NCBI RefSeq assembly: GCF_011065935.2
Contig: NZ_JAAMNH020000001.1
Coordinates: 3,865,001 to 3,929,000 of the forward strand
DNA length: 64,000 nucleotides
Direction: 5' to 3'
Source of the DNA: Clostridium estertheticum
Lineage (GTDB): Bacteria; Bacillota; Clostridia; Clostridiales; Clostridiaceae
The position numbers and the translations under genes were made by a program. Below are positions 50,680 to 59,251 of the stretch, in pieces. The notes under the pieces are model-generated. The model was not told the DNA's origin and made no database searches. It saw only the letters and a program-made list of their open reading frames with translations. Positions within the stretch are counted from its first letter, which is position 1. Every line of letters begins with the position of its first letter.

Positions 50680-50900
50680 ATCTACTATACCTGTGCGAAT
50701 ATTTCTTATATAATAAACTCCTTTGATATTGAAATTCCTTCTTAGAATTATATACTTAAAGATTGTATAAATAAATAACAAGTCAGTAGAGTAGTCTACT
50801 GACTTGTTATTTATTTATACTTTAATGGAATATGAGGGTGCTAAGGTATACCTTTATAAAAGGCTTACCCTAAGCGAGGATATACATGTATAAGTGTGAA
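50680..50900 (+). pseudogene. Decayed tandem duplicate of the reductase 3' end and selenoprotein 3' end
   Basis: Bases about 50680-50780 resemble the last ~100 bp of the reductase gene (for example GATATTGAAATTCCTTCTTAG versus GAAATTCCTCCTTGG). Bases 50822-50900 resemble the selenoprotein segment around 50520-50590 (TTAATGGAATATGAGGGTG versus TTAATGGAATACGAGGATG). Neither copy is open. A 26-bp perfect hairpin sits at the junction. Confidence 0.75.
50765..50820. repeat. 26-bp perfect inverted repeat with 4-nt loop
   Basis: Arms 50765-50790 and 50795-50820 are exact reverse complements around GTAG. Without a T tail it is not a typical terminator, although it lies between convergent genes. Confidence 0.9.
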
Positions 50901-50927
50901 AGCATTCAGGAGAAATTTCATACTTTA

Positions 50928-51764
50928 TTAATTATTAACTAAATTCTTCATACTCAAATCTAAAACCCTAAAAGAGTGAGTCAATGCCCCTACAGAAATA
51001 TAGTCAACTCCACTTCCAGCTACTTCCAAAATTTTATCTAAAGTTACATTTCCAGATGCCTCAACTAGTGCTTTTTTATTAATTAACTCTACGGCTTTTT
51101 TCATAGTTTTCACATCCATATTATCTAGCATTATAATATCGGCTCCAACTTCTAAAGCCTCATTAATTTGTTCTAAAGTTTCAACTTCAACTTCTATCTT
51201 TTTAACAAAGGAAACATTCTGGCGAATAATAGTAACCGCGGCCTTTATTCCTCCAGCAGCACTTATATGATTTTCTTTTATTAGCACACTATCTGAGAGA
51301 TTGTATCTATGGTTACATCCTCCACCAATTTTTACAGCATACTTCTCGAATATTCTCATGTTAGGTGTAGTTTTTCTTGTATCTAAAATTTTCACTCCAC
51401 TGCTTTTTAATTTATCTACATAAGTTTTAGTTAATGTGGCAATTCCGCTCATTCTTTGAAGAAAGTTTAATGCAGTTCTTTCGCCTATCAATATGTGTTT
51501 TGTTTTACCACTTAACCTTGCAATGCATTGTCCTTCACACACTTCGTCTCCATCTTTTTTAAAAAACTTTATATTAACTCCTCCGAGTATTTTAAAAACT
51601 CTCTCAAATACATGAAGTCCAGCTATTACTCCATCTTCTTTGGCTATTAAATCTACGCTACAGTTACATTCTTCCCCTATAATAAATTCCGTTGTGATAT
51701 CGTTTTGAGGTACATCTTCTTTTATTGCCTCTATAATAAGATTATCAATAATTAACCAATTCAT
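50928..51764 (-). CDS. nadC: Quinolinate phosphoribosyltransferase (nicotinate-nucleotide pyrophosphorylase)
   Basis: This 278-residue enzyme has ALNFLQRMSGIATLT, ILDTRKTTPNMR, HRYNLSDSVLIKENHI, IEVEVETLEQINEAL, DIIMLDNM and VEASGNVTLDKI. It converts quinolinate and PRPP to nicotinate mononucleotide. It is the third gene of nadABC and overlaps nadB by 20 bp. Confidence 0.95.
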   Translation of the reverse strand: MNWLIIDNLIIEAIKEDVPQNDITTEFIIGEECNCSVDLIAKEDGVIAGLHVFERVFKILGGVNIKFFKKDGDEVCEGQCIARLSGKTKHILIGERTALNFLQRMSGIATLTKTYVDKLKSSGVKILDTRKTTPNMRIFEKYAVKIGGGCNHRYNLSDSVLIKENHISAAGGIKAAVTIIRQNVSFVKKIEVEVETLEQINEALEVGADIIMLDNMDVKTMKKAVELINKKALVEASGNVTLDKILEVAGSGVDYISVGALTHSFRVLDLSMKNLVNN

Positions 51765-53046
51765 TCCTTATACCCTCTCCCATTTTCTTGAATTTATCTA
51801 TAACTATAGTTTTATTAATTTCACTATAATCACTATTCCCCTTTTGTCTATTTATATCTTCTGAGTTTAGAAACATAGTCCTATCAATGGACTTATTTAT
51901 AAACTCCGAAGCCCTTCTAGAAAAAACTAGAGCCTCCAATAGTGAATTACTTGCTAGCCTATTTGCTCCATGTACTCCCGTGCAGCTCACCTCACCGCAG
52001 GCAAATAAATTCTCCATGGATGTTCTAGAATGTAAGTCAACAGTAATTCCTCCCATGTGATAGTGTTGTACTGGGGTTACTGGAATTTTATGTTTTGTAA
52101 TATCTATACCTCTTTGTAAACAGTGGTTGTAAATAGCAGGAAACCTATTAGTTATATAATCCTTGCCTTTAAATGAAATATCTAAAAACACAAAAGGCAA
52201 ACCACCCTTTTTTTCTTCTCCATAAATTGCCTTAGAAACTTCATCTCTTGGTAGCAGTTCATCTACAAATCTTCTGCCATATTCATTTAGAAGTTTGGCG
52301 CCTTCCCCTCTTAGTGATTCTGATATCAGGAATTTCTCACAATTCACATTATGATCATATAGTGCAGTCGGATGAAATTGCACATAGTCTAAATTAGAGG
52401 TTTTAATGTTATGTCGCAAGGCAATAGCTAAGCCATCCCCTGTTAAGCTTCTTCTATTAGTTGAATTTTTAAAGAGACCTCCAATACCACCTGTTGCTAA
52501 AACGGTTGCCTTAGAATAGATATTCATTCTTTTTTCGCCTTTAGTTACCATGCCTCCAACACATCTATTGTTTTTAGTAATAATATCAACCAATGTAGTG
52601 TTTTCTAATATAGAAACATTTTTTTTATTTTTTAAAGCTTCTAACAAAGATAAGAAAAGCTCTTTTCCAGTTTCATCCTTACTATGAACAATTCTGCTGA
52701 TGCTATGTGCACCTTCCTTTGTATATTTGAATTCTCCCTTTTCCACATCAAAGCTGGTTCCAAGATCTATTACTTTATTTATATTATCTATGGATTCATA
52801 TACTAGAGTCTGCACTGCTTTTATGGAATTTTTAAATTTTCCTGCTTTTAGTGTATCCTGTATAAATAGATCGAAATCACTTTCATCTCTAGCTACTGAA
52901 ATACCGCCTTGAGCTAAAAATGTATTGCATTTATTTACTACATCTTTAGTTATTAGAAGTATATTTAGATCTTCTCTTAAATTTAATGCGGCGTATAATC
53001 CAGCTGCACCAGTTCCAACTATTAGCACATCTACAAATACATCCAT
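51745..53046 (-). CDS. nadB: L-aspartate oxidase
   Basis: From the ATG at 53046 (AAGGTG upstream) the product is 433 residues; the seven-codon longer frame overlaps nadA. Motifs: DVLIVGTGAAGLYAALNL (FAD), NTFLAQGGISVA, LATGGIGGLFKNSTN, DGLAIALRHN, QFHPTALY, HYHMGGITVDLHSRT and GVHGANRLASNSLLEALVF. In anaerobes it uses fumarate rather than O2 to oxidise aspartate to iminoaspartate, which NadA condenses to quinolinate. Confidence 0.95.
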   Translation of the reverse strand: MDVFVDVLIVGTGAAGLYAALNLREDLNILLITKDVVNKCNTFLAQGGISVARDESDFDLFIQDTLKAGKFKNSIKAVQTLVYESIDNINKVIDLGTSFDVEKGEFKYTKEGAHSISRIVHSKDETGKELFLSLLEALKNKKNVSILENTTLVDIITKNNRCVGGMVTKGEKRMNIYSKATVLATGGIGGLFKNSTNRRSLTGDGLAIALRHNIKTSNLDYVQFHPTALYDHNVNCEKFLISESLRGEGAKLLNEYGRRFVDELLPRDEVSKAIYGEEKKGGLPFVFLDISFKGKDYITNRFPAIYNHCLQRGIDITKHKIPVTPVQHYHMGGITVDLHSRTSMENLFACGEVSCTGVHGANRLASNSLLEALVFSRRASEFINKSIDRTMFLNSEDINRQKGNSDYSEINKTIVIDKFKKMGEGIRNELVNY

Positions 53047-53050
53047 AAAA

Positions 53051-53959
53051 TCACCTTGCCATTTCATGCATTGCTTTTAGACATTTCTCTGCGGCTCGTC
53101 TTACATCTTCGTCTAAGGTTATTTCATATTGTTTACTACGGAGACTGTTATAAACGTCCTCCAAGGTAGTTTTCTTCATACTTTTACATATCATAGGCGT
53201 CTTTGGTGTTATAAACTGCTTATTAGGATTTTTATTTTTTAGCTCGTAAAGTATACCTTCCTCTGTTACAATCATATATTTTTTGCCGGTGTCTTCAGAA
53301 GCGAATTTAATTATATCTCCAGTGCTTCCTATAAAGTCAGCTAGTTTTCTAATTTCTCTATTACATTCAGGATGAACTAAAATTTTTATATCACTATCAC
53401 AATTTTTAACTTCCACAATCTCTTCTACACTTACAAACTCATGCACGCAGCAAAAACCATTCCATAAAATCATGTCCACACCGGTGGCTTTTTCATTTAT
53501 ATATTCGCCTAGATTTTTATCTGGTATAAAAATTATTTCCTCATTATTCAAATTATTAATTATTTTTAATGCATTGGAAGAAGTACAGCATATATCACTT
53601 TCAGCTTTAACTTCTGCTGTTGAATTTATATAACAAATAACCTTTGCCCTTGGATGCTCCTTTTTAAGTTCCCTTACATCTTCTCCATTAATCATATCTG
53701 CCATAGTGCATCCCGCGTCTATATTTGGAAGAAGCACTGTTTTTTCTGGTGAAAGTATTTTTGCACTCTCAGCCATAAACTTAACTCCACAAAATACTAT
53801 AGTATTCTCATTACACTCTTTAGCTATTTTGCTGAGATAATAAGAATCCCCTACGAAATCAGCTATCTCTTGAATATCATCATTCTCATAATAATGTGCT
53901 AGAATCAAAGCATTTTTTTCCACTTTCAATTGTCGAATCTTTTCTTTTAACTCTTGCAT
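53051..53959 (-). CDS. nadA: Quinolinate synthase
   Basis: This 302-residue [4Fe-4S] enzyme has LILAHYYENDDIQEIADFVG, VFCGVKFMAESAKIL (first Cys), CCTSSNALKI (second) and VHPECNREI, plus a last Cys region (CKSMKKTTLEDV) near the C-terminus. It condenses iminoaspartate with dihydroxyacetone phosphate. First gene of the operon; the ATG follows AGAGAGG. Its promoter overlaps a 24-bp palindrome. Confidence 0.95.
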   Translation of the reverse strand: MQELKEKIRQLKVEKNALILAHYYENDDIQEIADFVGDSYYLSKIAKECNENTIVFCGVKFMAESAKILSPEKTVLLPNIDAGCTMADMINGEDVRELKKEHPRAKVICYINSTAEVKAESDICCTSSNALKIINNLNNEEIIFIPDKNLGEYINEKATGVDMILWNGFCCVHEFVSVEEIVEVKNCDSDIKILVHPECNREIRKLADFIGSTGDIIKFASEDTGKKYMIVTEEGILYELKNKNPNKQFITPKTPMICKSMKKTTLEDVYNSLRSKQYEITLDEDVRRAAEKCLKAMHEMAR

Positions 53960-53987
53960 TTATTTATACCTCTCTTTATGTATGTGT

Positions 53988-54048
53988 ATACAAGTGTATA
54001 TACACTTGTATTACATACTATAATAGCATTTGTGTAGTGATATATCAA
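53988..54048 (-). promoter_or_regulatory. nad promoter with NiaR-like palindromic operator
   Basis: The minus-strand -35 TTGATA (54043-54048), 17 bp and -10 TATTAT (54020-54025) are followed by a perfect 24-bp palindrome at 53988-54011, half-site ATACAAGTGTAT, spanning the predicted start point. NiaR (YrxA) operators in Firmicutes are palindromes with ACAnGTG-type halves; niacin-bound NiaR represses nad genes. The identification is by motif and context. Confidence 0.72.
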
Positions 54049-54058
54049 TATGCTCAGA

Positions 54059-54108
54059 AAAAAAAAGCATACCTTATGATATTGAAATCACATAGTATGC
54101 TCTTCTTA
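54059..54108 (-). terminator. Intrinsic terminator downstream of def
   Basis: The stem AGCATAC/GTATGCT (with extended imperfect pairing) is followed on the minus strand by a T9 tail, upstream of the nad promoter. Confidence 0.75.
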
Positions 54109-54248
54109 CAGTATTATTTTTTACAATATATATCTTTTAAGAAGATTAAACTGTTCGACATGTAAGATGCTAAACAATTAATACTCCTCTAGTGCCCATT
54201 CCGCATTCAGAAATCTTCACAAAAGAGTTTATTCTTATATTAAGCTAA

Positions 54249-54439
54249 GAAAAGTATATATTGCGTAAAATGCGTTCGAACAAGCCTTAGTAATTCACAA
54301 ATTATTTTATTTATAGATGCGTAAAGAAAAATGCATGTTTAAGCGATTTAGCGAGTTTGCATTTTTTAGCAGCTGTAAATAAAATAATTTGTAGAATTAC
54401 TCGGCGCTGTGAGCGCATTTGTAGCAATATATACTTTTC
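54249..54439. repeat. 191-bp imperfect inverted-repeat element
   Basis: The outer arms GAAAAGTATATATTGC (54249-54264) and GCAATATATACTTTTC (54424-54439) are perfect reverse complements. Inner arms at 54291-54313 and 54376-54399 pair over 23 bp with one bulge, and a central AAAAATGCA/TGCATTTTT caps the structure. The middle of each arm is only partly complementary. It fills the gap between nadA and def. It looks like a miniature inverted-repeat element or structured RNA; no target-site duplication is obvious. Confidence 0.75.
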
Positions 54440-54462
54440 GTTAACGCATAATTTAAGAATAA

Positions 54463-54942
54463 TTACTCTTCTTCCTCTTCAGCTAGCTCATACATTTCTT
54501 CCGCTCTAGACATATACAGTATTCCATCTAAATGATCAATTTCATGACAGAAGGCTCTTGCTAGTAATCCCTCAGCTTTATAAGTTACTGGTTTTCCTTT
54601 AGTATTAATTCCTTCCACTGTAACATTTGTAGGTCTAAATACTTCCCCTTCATGTCCCAAATAGCTTAAACAACCCTCATAATCCTTTTCATTTCCTGAC
54701 TGAGCTGTTATTTTAGGATTTATAAGTATTATTGGTTCTTCTTCTTCGTCTCCTAAATCAATTAAGATAACTCTTTTCAAAACACCTATTTGAGGAGCAG
54801 CAAGGCCTATTCCATTACCCTCATAAAGTGTATCCATCATATCGTCGATTAAGTTTAATATTTCCCCATTTACTTTTAAAACCTTTGCGCATTCTGTATT
54901 AAGACGTTTGTCCCCATATTGTAAAATCTTTCTAACTGCCAT
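54463..54942 (-). CDS. def: Peptide deformylase
   Basis: The start MAVRKILQYG at 54942 has AAAGGAG at good spacing (the ATG two codons earlier is too close). The 159-residue enzyme has all three motifs: GIGLAAPQIG, EGCLSYLG (metal Cys; the usual EGCLS-x-P is here YLG) and FCHEIDHLDGIL (HEXXH). It removes the formyl group from nascent proteins. The C-terminus is a Glu-rich tail. Confidence 0.94.
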   Translation of the reverse strand: MAVRKILQYGDKRLNTECAKVLKVNGEILNLIDDMMDTLYEGNGIGLAAPQIGVLKRVILIDLGDEEEEPIILINPKITAQSGNEKDYEGCLSYLGHEGEVFRPTNVTVEGINTKGKPVTYKAEGLLARAFCHEIDHLDGILYMSRAEEMYELAEEEEE

Positions 54943-55049
54943 ATCCATTCTCCTTTACTTATATTAATTGCTTTCATTAGCAATAAATTTTAATTTATTA
55001 TATGTTATATTCTATTCTAAATCCTTGTATACATCAACTTATTTTTTAC

Positions 55050-55086
55050 AAAAAAAATTAAGGTGTCATAAAAAACACCTTAATTA
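55050..55086 (-). terminator. Terminator of the ntp (V-ATPase) operon
   Basis: The stem ATTAAGGTGT/ACACCTTAAT, followed on the minus strand by T8, lies directly after the subunit D gene. Confidence 0.85.
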
Positions 55087-55094
55087 TATCTTAT

Positions 55095-55766
55095 TTATGT
55101 GGTAATTTTCTTAGCATCTGCTATTGCCTGAGCTTTTTCCATCATGCTTTTAACTTTCATAAGTCTAGTTAAAGCACCTCTTTCATTTTCTCCAAGCTTC
55201 ATTCTTATATACTTTATAGTTTCTTGAAGCTGAGGGATGATCATGTATTCAAGGGCATTAACTCTTCTTCTAGTTTTTTCAATTTCGTCAGCCATGAGCT
55301 GACAAGATTTTTCTACCTCAGCAAGTTCTAAAAGCTTTGGCAAAATTAGATATAGCTTTTCTATGGCTCCATCAAGATCTGCTGAAGTACTAGCAAATCC
55401 ATAGGGATATATACTGCCCGCATCATCTTCTAGTTTTCTTTTAAATTCCATTACCGGAACATTAACACCCATAAGATTTTTTGTGTCAACCTTTACGGAA
55501 ATACTTTCTTTTGGATAAGCAATGGCTTCCTCTAGAAATTCTGAAGACATTAAGGCACTTGCCATAACAAAATCCTTAAAAGAGTTTTGTAATTCTTCTT
55601 CAACACTCTTCCTAAGTTCATTATTATGCTTTATTAGATCAATAAATCTTCTCATGAGTTCATCTTGTTTATCTTTTAATAATTTATGCCCACGAGCCGC
55701 TGTTGCTAATCTTTTTTTAAGCTTAGTCAGCTCCATTCTAGTTGGATTAACAGATAACCTTGCCAT
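55095..55766 (-). CDS. ntpD: V-type ATPase subunit D (central rotor stalk)
   Basis: The 223-residue helical protein starts LSVNPTRMELTKLKKRLATA, the diagnostic subunit D N-terminus, and has the C-terminal RRVNALEYMIIPQLQETIKY coiled-coil. It forms the rotor shaft inside the A3B3 ring. It is the last gene of the operon, two bases after subunit B. Confidence 0.94.
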   Translation of the reverse strand: MARLSVNPTRMELTKLKKRLATAARGHKLLKDKQDELMRRFIDLIKHNNELRKSVEEELQNSFKDFVMASALMSSEFLEEAIAYPKESISVKVDTKNLMGVNVPVMEFKRKLEDDAGSIYPYGFASTSADLDGAIEKLYLILPKLLELAEVEKSCQLMADEIEKTRRRVNALEYMIIPQLQETIKYIRMKLGENERGALTRLMKVKSMMEKAQAIADAKKITT

Positions 55767-55768
55767 GT

Positions 55769-57151
55769 TTACTCACCCTCTTTTTTAGGTAAGTACTTCT
55801 CAAGATATTCATCTCTAATTCTCTTAAGTTCAGTTCTTGGTAGTATAGATAGGAGCTCCCATCCTAGATTTATTGTTTCATCTATAGTTCTATTAGTTTC
55901 AAAGCCTTGAGCTATATACTGTTTTTCAAATGCATCTGCAAATTTTGCATATGCTTTATCTGCATCAGACAAGGCTGACTCTCCTAAAATTACTGCTAGC
56001 TCCTTTGCTTGCTTACCTTGAGCATAGGCAGCAAATAATTGATTCATTGTATCAGCATGATCTTCTCTTGTTTTGTTTTTACCTATACCTTTATCTTTAA
56101 GTCTTGATAATGAAGGTAGAACATCTATTGGAGGCATAACGCCTTTTTTATAAAGTTCTCTACTTAAAATAATCTGCCCTTCAGTTATGTATCCTGTAAG
56201 ATCTGGAATTGGATGAGTTATATCATCTTCAGGCATTGTAAGTATGGGGATTTGTGTTATTGAACCTTCAAGTCCTTTAATTCTACCAGCTCTTTCATAT
56301 AACGTAGAAAGGTCAGTATAAAGATATCCTGGATATCCACGCCTACCTGGAACTTCTTTTCTTGCAGCTGAAACTTCACGTAGGGCCTCACAGTAATTTG
56401 TAATATCAGTCATAATTACAAGAACATGATATCCTTTTTCATATGCAAGATATTCAGCTGTAGTTAGAGCCATTCTAGGTGTAGCTATTCTCTCAATAGC
56501 TGGGTCATTTGCAAGATTCATAAATAATACAGTTCTGTCTATTGCACCAGTACTAGTAAAATCATCTACGAAAAATTGTGCTTCCTCAAAAGTTATTCCT
56601 ATAGCTGCAAATACAACAACAAATTTCGACTCTGAATTTAATACCTTCGCTTGTCTTGCTATCTGAGCCGCAAGTTGAGCATGAGGAAGACCAGCTCCAG
56701 AAAAAACTGGTAATTTTTGTCCTCTAACTAAAGTGTTAAGTCCATCTATAGCAGAAATTCCCGTTTGAATAAATTCTGAGGGATAGTTTCTTGCTACTGG
56801 GTTTAAGGCTTCTCCATTTATGTCTAATTTCTTATCAGGAATAATTTTAGGTCCGCCATCTTTAGGCCTACCAAGTCCGTCAAAGACTCTTCCAAGCATA
56901 TCTTCTGAAACTCCAAGCTCTAGTGGTTTACCTAAAAACTTAGCCTTACTGCCCTTTAGGTTAATCCCTGCTGAACTTTCAAATAATTGAACCATTGCTT
57001 TATCTTCATTTATTTCAAGTACTTTTCCACGACGAATGTCACCGTTTTGTAGTTCTATTTCAACTAGTTCATCATATCTAACTCCCTGGACTTTCTCTAC
57101 AACCATAAGGGGTCCTACAACTTCTGATATGGTTCTGTATTCTTTAAGCAC
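55769..57151 (-). CDS. ntpB: V-type ATPase subunit B (non-catalytic)
   Basis: The 460 residues include YRTISEVVGPLMVVEKVQGV, GLPHAQLAAQIARQ (degenerate P-loop), FAAIGITFEEAQFF, PGRRGYPGYLYTDLSTLYER and SLSRLKDKGIGKNKTREDHA. It forms the alternating hexamer with subunit A. It overlaps the end of the A gene by 8 bp. Confidence 0.95.
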   Translation of the reverse strand: MLKEYRTISEVVGPLMVVEKVQGVRYDELVEIELQNGDIRRGKVLEINEDKAMVQLFESSAGINLKGSKAKFLGKPLELGVSEDMLGRVFDGLGRPKDGGPKIIPDKKLDINGEALNPVARNYPSEFIQTGISAIDGLNTLVRGQKLPVFSGAGLPHAQLAAQIARQAKVLNSESKFVVVFAAIGITFEEAQFFVDDFTSTGAIDRTVLFMNLANDPAIERIATPRMALTTAEYLAYEKGYHVLVIMTDITNYCEALREVSAARKEVPGRRGYPGYLYTDLSTLYERAGRIKGLEGSITQIPILTMPEDDITHPIPDLTGYITEGQIILSRELYKKGVMPPIDVLPSLSRLKDKGIGKNKTREDHADTMNQLFAAYAQGKQAKELAVILGESALSDADKAYAKFADAFEKQYIAQGFETNRTIDETINLGWELLSILPRTELKRIRDEYLEKYLPKKEGE

Positions 57152-58916
57152 TAATAACCCCTCCTTCTGTAATTAACTTCTCTACTTCTTTAGATAAGTC
57201 TATATTTATATCATCTATTTTTGACATTTCAGTTTCAGGAATATATTTTGCTCTTGCTATTTTATCTCTTACTTCCATTTGTAATACCTTACTGAAATAA
57301 ACCCCTGCTGCCAAAGCCTTTTGTGCTTCATCGTAAAATGCTAAAACTAACTTTAACATTTTATGTTGTTTATCCAAAGATGAATAAGTATCCACCTCAT
57401 GGAAGGCATTTTGTTGCAAGTAATCTTCTCTAATTGACTTTGCAACCTCGAGTTTCAATCTATCTTTTTCAGAAAGCGCATCTATACCTACAAGTCTTAC
57501 TATTTCTTCAAGCTTTGATTCCTCTTGCAGAATAGTCATAGCTTTCATTCTAAGTTCAACCCAATCCTCAGCAACATTATTATCTGTCCACTTACCTATT
57601 TTATCTAAATAAAGTGAATAAGAATCTAACCAATTTATTGCTGGAAAATGCCTTCTATAAGCAAGTTGTGCATCTAGTCCCCAAAACACCTTAACTATTC
57701 TAAGGGTTGCTTGAGTAACTGGCTCTGATAAGTCTCCACCTGGAGGGGATACTGCACCAATAACTGTAAGTGCTCCTACTCTCTCTCCATCTCCAAGACA
57801 AACTACCTTTCCTGATCTCTCATAAAAATCGGCTACACGTGAACCTAGATATGCTGGGTAACCCTCATCACCGGGCATTTCTTCAAGTCTTCCTGACATT
57901 TCACGAAGTGCCTCTGCCCATCTAGACGTAGAATCCGCCATTACCGCTACTGAGAATCCCATATCTCTATAGTACTCTGCAATAGTTATTCCTGTATAAA
58001 CAGAAGCTTCTCTAGCTGCCACGGGCATATTAGAGGTATTTGCAATGAGCACAGTTCTTTTCATCAGTGATTCACCTGTTTTAGGATCTTTAAGTTCTGG
58101 AAACTCATTCAAAACATCTGTCATCTCGTTTCCACGTTCACCACAACCAATATAAACAATTATTTCTGCATCTGACCATTTTGCTAATTGATGCTGAACT
58201 ACAGTTTTTCCACTTCCAAAAGGACCTGGAACACACGCAGTTCCTCCTTTAGTTACTGGAAAGAAAGTATCTATTACTCTTTGCCCTGTAACTAGTGGCT
58301 CTATTGGATTTAATTTACTAGCGTAGGGTCTTCCACGTCTTACTGGCCATTTTTGCATTAATGTAATTTTAGCAATGCCATCTGAAGTTTGTACTTCTGC
58401 AATTAATTCCTCTAAAGTAAACTCTCCTTCTTTTATAGAAGTAATAGTTCCTGAAATTCCATTAGGTATCATTATTGTTTGAGTTATAACACTAGTTTCA
58501 ATAACTGTACCAATAGCAAATCCCGCTGAAACCTCATCGCCAACTTTAGCTGTAGGAACAAAATTCCATTTTTTAGTTCTATCTAAAGGTGAAACATTTA
58601 CACCCTTTGTTAGGAAATTGCCGGCTATGGCTCTTATTGCTTCAAGTGGTCTTTGAATACCATCAAACATTGATTCCATAAGTCCTGGTCCAAGTTCTAC
58701 ACTTAGTGGTTCACCAGTAGACTCTACTGGATCCCCTGGTCCTAGGCCTGAGGTTTCCTCGTATACTTGAATTGAGGCTCTATCCCCTCTCATCTCGATA
58801 ATTTCGCCAATAAGACCTTTTTCTCCAACCTTAACTACGTCATATATATTAGCTTCATCCATGTCTTTTGCAACAACTAATGGACCTGAAACCTTTACAA
58901 TTCTACCAATTTTCAA
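57144..58916 (-). CDS. ntpA: V-type ATPase catalytic subunit A
   Basis: The 590-residue catalytic subunit has the P-loop GPFGSGKTVVQHQLAKWSDA, CGERGNEMTDVLNEFPEL, ADSTSRWAEALREMSGRLEE (catalytic Glu region), PGDEGYPAYLGSRVADFYER and the A-type-specific non-homologous insert (about residues 110-190). No intein is present. The ATG follows a GTAGGGAG site. Confidence 0.96.
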   Translation of the reverse strand: MKIGRIVKVSGPLVVAKDMDEANIYDVVKVGEKGLIGEIIEMRGDRASIQVYEETSGLGPGDPVESTGEPLSVELGPGLMESMFDGIQRPLEAIRAIAGNFLTKGVNVSPLDRTKKWNFVPTAKVGDEVSAGFAIGTVIETSVITQTIMIPNGISGTITSIKEGEFTLEELIAEVQTSDGIAKITLMQKWPVRRGRPYASKLNPIEPLVTGQRVIDTFFPVTKGGTACVPGPFGSGKTVVQHQLAKWSDAEIIVYIGCGERGNEMTDVLNEFPELKDPKTGESLMKRTVLIANTSNMPVAAREASVYTGITIAEYYRDMGFSVAVMADSTSRWAEALREMSGRLEEMPGDEGYPAYLGSRVADFYERSGKVVCLGDGERVGALTVIGAVSPPGGDLSEPVTQATLRIVKVFWGLDAQLAYRRHFPAINWLDSYSLYLDKIGKWTDNNVAEDWVELRMKAMTILQEESKLEEIVRLVGIDALSEKDRLKLEVAKSIREDYLQQNAFHEVDTYSSLDKQHKMLKLVLAFYDEAQKALAAGVYFSKVLQMEVRDKIARAKYIPETEMSKIDDINIDLSKEVEKLITEGGVISA

Positions 58917-58933
58917 GTTATCTCCCTACCTTT

Positions 58934-59251
58934 CTATAAAATATTTACGCCCACCGCTTTTTCCACATTATCTCTAATTCTTTGCATTCCTATGTTTAGT
59001 GAGCCTTGATTACTTGGTATTAATATAACGGCAGGAAGCATTTGTGCGTTATATCTTTTAATAGTTTCATCCAAATGCTGAGCTATTTGCTCTGTAACAA
59101 ATATAACTGCATAATTATCTAATGCCATTTTATCTATAGTTTTTCTAGCCTCTTCAACCTCAATAACAGGATATACATCAATTCCAAGAGCTTTAAAAGC
59201 AAGTATTGAATCTTTATCTCCAACTACTCCTACTTTATGCATAAACCTCAC
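58934..59251 (-). CDS. ntpF: V-type ATPase subunit F
   Basis: The 105-residue Rossmann-like subunit MHKVGVVGDKDSILAFKALG has AVIFVTEQIAQHLDETIKRY and PAVILIPS. It binds the central stalk and regulates it. The start may be Met4 (MHKVGVV). It overlaps the preceding subunit C gene by 17 bp. The order C-F-A-B-D matches archaeal and clostridial ntp operons. Confidence 0.92.
   Translation of the reverse strand: MRFMHKVGVVGDKDSILAFKALGIDVYPVIEVEEARKTIDKMALDNYAVIFVTEQIAQHLDETIKRYNAQMLPAVILIPSNQGSLNIGMQRIRDNVEKAVGVNIL

Noticed and set aside
53896..54165. Plus-strand ORF of 89 codons over the nad promoter region
   Set aside because: It overlaps the nadA start, the palindromic operator and a terminator. 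The Tyr/Ile/Cys-rich product is low-complexity and has no ribosome site.
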